From Arthrobacter sp. V1I7 (lineage in GTDB: Bacteria > Actinomycetota > Actinomycetes > Actinomycetales > Micrococcaceae), in the NCBI RefSeq assembly GCF_030817015.1, contig NZ_JAUSYS010000001.1:4402001-4466000 (forward strand): a stretch of DNA of 64,000 nt. The letters are read 5' to 3'. Positions 61,425-64,000 of the stretch are shown piece after piece. The position numbers were made by a program, and so were the translations under genes. The notes beneath the pieces are model-generated. The model did no database searches, was not told the DNA's origin, and worked only from the letters and a program-made list of their open reading frames with translations. The first letter of the stretch is position 1. Each line of letters begins with the position of its first letter.

Positions 61425-62402
61425 GTGAGCACCGTACAGCTGATCATCATCGGATCCGGCCCGGCCGGCTACACCGCGGCGATCTACGCCGCCCGCGCCG
61501 GGCTGAAGCCGCTGGTCCTGGCCGGATCGGTCACCGCCGGCGGTGCCCTGATGAACACCACCGACGTGGAGAACTTCCCCGGCTTCCCCGAAGGGATCCA
61601 GGGTCCGGAACTCATGGACGGGCTGCAGCAGCAGGCCGAAAGGTTCGGCGCCCAGGTGGTGTTCGACGACGTCACCGCAGTCACGCTCGCCGGGCACCTC
61701 AAGCGCGTGGCCACCGGCGCCGGCGAGACCCATGAGGCCCCGGCAGTCATCCTGGCCACCGGTTCCGCGTACAAGGAACTCGGACTGCCGGAGGAGAAGA
61801 CGTTCAGCGGCCACGGGGTCTCCTGGTGCGCCACCTGCGACGGTTTCTTCTTCCGCGACCAGGACATCATCGTGGTCGGCGGCGGCGACTCCGCGATGGA
61901 GGAAGCGACGTTCCTGACCCGGTTCGGGAAGTCCGTGACCGTCGTGGTCCGCAAGGGCGAACTCCGGGCCTCCCGGATCATGGCCCAGCGCGCCAAGGAC
62001 AATCCCAAGATCCGCTTCGCCTGGAACTCCGCCATCACGAAGATCCACGGCGACGGCAAGGTCACCGGCGTCACGCTGAAGGACACCGTCACCGGTGAAA
62101 CCCGCGAGCAGTCCGCCACCGGCATTTTCGTCGCCATCGGGCACGTCCCGCGCACGGAACTCGTGAAAGGCCAGGTCGAACTCGACGCCGAGGGCTACAT
62201 CAAGGTCTATTCCCCCACCACGGTCACCAACCTCTCGGGCGTGTTCGCCTGCGGCGACGCTGTGGACCACCGCTACCGCCAGGCCATCACCGCCGCCGGG
62301 ACCGGCTGCGCCGCAGCCCTCGACGCCGAACGCTACCTCGCCGCGTTGGATGACGCGGACAGCATCGCCACCGCCCTGGTGGAAGAACCCACCCACGCCT
62401 GA
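61425..62402 (+). CDS. trxB: Thioredoxin-disulfide reductase, ars-operon copy
   Basis: 325 residues. FAD site [18 protein letters not shown], redox pair [10 protein letters not shown] (CxxC), NADPH site [16 protein letters not shown], and the final [24 protein letters not shown]. It would recycle the thioredoxin used by ArsC. GTG start after AAGGAG. Similar ars-linked copies are called arsT in some actinobacteria. Confidence 0.9.
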   Translation: MSTVQLIIIGSGPAGYTAAIYAARAGLKPLVLAGSVTAGGALMNTTDVENFPGFPEGIQGPELMDGLQQQAERFGAQVVFDDVTAVTLAGHLKRVATGAGETHEAPAVILATGSAYKELGLPEEKTFSGHGVSWCATCDGFFFRDQDIIVVGGGDSAMEEATFLTRFGKSVTVVVRKGELRASRIMAQRAKDNPKIRFAWNSAITKIHGDGKVTGVTLKDTVTGETREQSATGIFVAIGHVPRTELVKGQVELDAEGYIKVYSPTTVTNLSGVFACGDAVDHRYRQAITAAGTGCAAALDAERYLAALDDADSIATALVEEPTHA

Positions 62403-62428
62403 ACCCGAACGGAGAGGAGGTGAGCTGA

Positions 62429-62500
62429 ATGAAGACAGGATGCTGCAGCGACTCGGGTTGCTGCGACGACTGCCTGGATGACATGCAGGGCTGCTGCTAA
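62429..62500 (+). CDS. 23-residue cysteine-rich micro-peptide (metallothionein-like)
   Basis: An ATG at 62429 opens 23 codons containing seven cysteines: CC at 5-6, CC at 11-12, C at 15 and CC at 22-23, plus five aspartates and no aromatic residues. A near-perfect ribosome site AGGAGGTGA (62415-62423) sits about 5 nt upstream, and a 9-bp hairpin follows. It lies between trxB and the flavoprotein in the ars operon. The Cys pairs could chelate arsenite, zinc or copper. Too short for usual gene calling. Confidence 0.7.
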   Translation: MKTGCCSDSGCCDDCLDDMQGCC

Positions 62501-62509
62501 CACACTCAC

Positions 62510-62538
62510 GCCTGCCGGCCCCACAGGGACCGGCAGGC
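62510..62538 (+). terminator. Hairpin after the cysteine-rich peptide
   Basis: GCCTGCCGG (62510-62518) pairs with CCGGCAGGC (62530-62538), a 9-bp perfect stem with an 11-nt loop, starting 10 bp after the peptide stop. No T-run. It may partly terminate transcription or protect the 3' end of the upstream mRNA. Confidence 0.5.
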
Positions 62539-62583
62539 ATCTCCGCAAGTACCATCACAGCTAGGGATGAAACAGAGGAACCA

Positions 62584-63951
62584 TTGGATTCAGCGAAGAA
62601 CCTTCCCGTTGCCGTAATCGGTGCCGGGCCCGTGGGCCTGGCCGCCGCGGCCCACCTCCTCGAACGCGGACTCGAACCGCTGATCTTCGAAGCCGGCCCC
62701 TCCGCGGGCGCCGCCATCGAGCAGTGGCGCCACATCCGACTGTTCTCACCGTGGCGGTTCAACATCGATCCCGCCGCCGTCCGCCTGCTCGAAGCATCCG
62801 GCTGGGAATCGCCACGACCCACGGCCCTTCCCTACGGCGGGGAACTCATCGACGATTATCTGGCCCCGCTGGCCGCACTCCCTGCTATCGGCTCGCGGCT
62901 GCAGACCGGCGCCAGGGTCCTCGCCGTGACCCGCGCCGGTATGGACAAGACCCACACCCGTAACCGCGAGAGAACCCCCTACACCGTCCGGGTCGAACAC
63001 GACGGCGGCGAGGTCCGAGACCATACGGTCGCAGCCGTCATTGACGCCTCCGGTACCTGGTCCATCCGAAGCCCGCTCGGCACCTCCGGGCTGCCCGCCA
63101 TCGGCGAAGACTCTGCCGCTGACCGGATCTCATCGCCGCTCCCGGACGTCACGGGCCGCGATCGTGGAGCTTTCGCCGGACGCCGTGTCCTGGTCGTCGG
63201 CGCCGGCCACTCCGCCGCCAACACCCTGATCAGCCTCGCCGAGCTGGCCAAGGACGAACCCGACACCCGGATCCTCTGGGCGGTCCGCGGCGCGTCCGCC
63301 GAGAAGGCCTACGGCGGCGGCGACGCCGACGGACTGCCCGCCCGCGGCCAGCTCGGTGCCCGCCTGCGCCGCCTCGTCGAGGCAGGAACCATCGAACTGC
63401 ACACCGGCTTCGGCATCGGCTCGCTGAAATCGCTCGCATCGCACGTGAGCGTCGAATCCGTTGACGGACGCATCCTGGAGGCCGACGTCGTGGTGCCCTG
63501 CACCGGCTTCCGCCCGGACCTGGACATTCTGCGTGAACTCCGGCTGAACCTGGATCCGGCCGTAGAAGCACCCGTGGAGCTGGCCCCGCTGATCGACCCT
63601 GAATTCCACTCCTGCGGCACCGTCCCCCCGCACGGCGCAGCACTGCTGGCCCATCCGGACAAGGACTTCTACACCGTCGGCATGAAGTCCTACGGCAGGG
63701 CGCCGACCTTCCTGCTCGCCACCGGCTACGAACAGGTCCGCTCCGTCGCCGCCGCCCTGGCCGGGGACCAGGAAGCGGCGGACACCGTCCAGCTCAAACT
63801 CCCCGAGACCGGGCTGTGCTCCTCCGATGCCGGCACCAGCTGCGACGCCCCGGCAGCAGCCGCCGTTGACTCCCAGTCCTCGTGCTGCGCGGCCCCGGAG
63901 CCCGTCGGATTCCCCACCGGGCTGTCCCACGGCCGCTCCGGCGAAAACTGA
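62584..63951 (+). CDS. ArsO-like FAD-dependent monooxygenase with cysteine-rich tail
   Basis: 455 residues. FAD motif VIGAGPVGLAAAAHLLERGLEPLIFEAG at the start, NADPH motif VLVVGAGHSAANTLISLAEL near 203, and the flavin-monooxygenase-like VVPCTGFRPDLDIL near 302. After residue 415 a tail carries CSSDAGTSCDAP and SSCCAAPEP. Such proteins occur in ars operons (ArsO); the substrate, perhaps an organic arsenical or the pathway's redox partner, is unproven. TTG start after GAGGAA. Confidence 0.8.
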   Translation: MDSAKNLPVAVIGAGPVGLAAAAHLLERGLEPLIFEAGPSAGAAIEQWRHIRLFSPWRFNIDPAAVRLLEASGWESPRPTALPYGGELIDDYLAPLAALPAIGSRLQTGARVLAVTRAGMDKTHTRNRERTPYTVRVEHDGGEVRDHTVAAVIDASGTWSIRSPLGTSGLPAIGEDSAADRISSPLPDVTGRDRGAFAGRRVLVVGAGHSAANTLISLAELAKDEPDTRILWAVRGASAEKAYGGGDADGLPARGQLGARLRRLVEAGTIELHTGFGIGSLKSLASHVSVESVDGRILEADVVVPCTGFRPDLDILRELRLNLDPAVEAPVELAPLIDPEFHSCGTVPPHGAALLAHPDKDFYTVGMKSYGRAPTFLLATGYEQVRSVAAALAGDQEAADTVQLKLPETGLCSSDAGTSCDAPAAAAVDSQSSCCAAPEPVGFPTGLSHGRSGEN

Positions 63952-64000
63952 CCCGATCCTCTGTATGAGTCCCGTATCGGGCGCGCGCCGCCGCCCTCTT

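Noticed and set aside
60447..62822. 791-codon leftward frame under arsC and trxB
   Set aside because: GC-rich antisense shadow; the rightward ars genes have clear catalytic motifs and ribosome sites.

Overview
High-GC actinobacterial chromosome. The gene content (NhaA, DUF6766, DUF6328, DUF6919 and DUF1684 proteins, an HbpS-SenS-SenR system, a CmtR-type metal sensor and an ACR3-type ars operon) fits Micrococcaceae, most likely Arthrobacter or Pseudarthrobacter. This placement rests on protein patterns and GC-rich codon use, not on a database search. No rRNA, tRNA, CRISPR array or complete insertion sequence was seen.

1-26 kb is mostly chromosomal housekeeping: the 3' end of a mannitol/fructuronate-type dehydrogenase, phosphoglucomutase, a GGDEF protein, a RutE-like nitroreductase divergent from a uracil permease, glycerate kinase, a histidine phosphatase overlapping NAD(P)H-hydrate dehydratase, GDPD, a HAD phosphatase, a PfkB kinase with a PEBP-like protein, an MBL-rhodanese protein behind a CsoR/CstR-like operator, NhaA, DUF2795 and CBS proteins, a RelA/SpoT-like protein and a SulP transporter. 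26.2-26.6 kb holds fragments of a BASS symporter and a LacI regulator.

26.6-38.3 kb looks like a sulfur-nutrition island. A GNAT acetyltransferase and an FAD/NAD(P)-binding protein are divergent from an amino-acid ABC transporter (permease, ATPase, frameshifted binding protein), a chimeric remnant and two LLM flavin monooxygenases. A PoxB-like TPP enzyme and a second, intact binding protein follow. The set resembles the Bacillus ytm/yxe operons for S-modified cysteines.

38.5-46.4 kb: an SRPBCC protein, a DUF6919 protein, an ABM monooxygenase, a MocR regulator divergent from a DMT exporter with a 14-bp palindrome between them, a PaiB-like protein, a phosphotransferase and SelO. 46.5-49.3 kb is gene-poor and decayed: two small paralogous proteins flank pseudogenes of a pyridoxamine-oxidase-like protein and a universal stress protein. 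49.4-54.3 kb: PPK2, secreted HbpS-like protein divergent from SenS/SenR-like kinase and regulator, and a lipoprotein of the serine beta-lactamase fold that lacks its SxxK active site.

54.5-64 kb is a metal block. A CmtR-like sensor is translationally coupled to two cation transporters and a 37-residue membrane peptide. A DtxR/IdeR-type iron box then precedes one 863-residue protein fusing adenylation, carrier and membrane acyltransferase domains. Finally come arsR, ACR3, arsC, trxB, a 23-residue peptide with seven cysteines, and an ArsO-like flavoprotein with a cysteine-rich tail. The iron-box fusion protein and the cysteine micro-peptide are the two most novel items.
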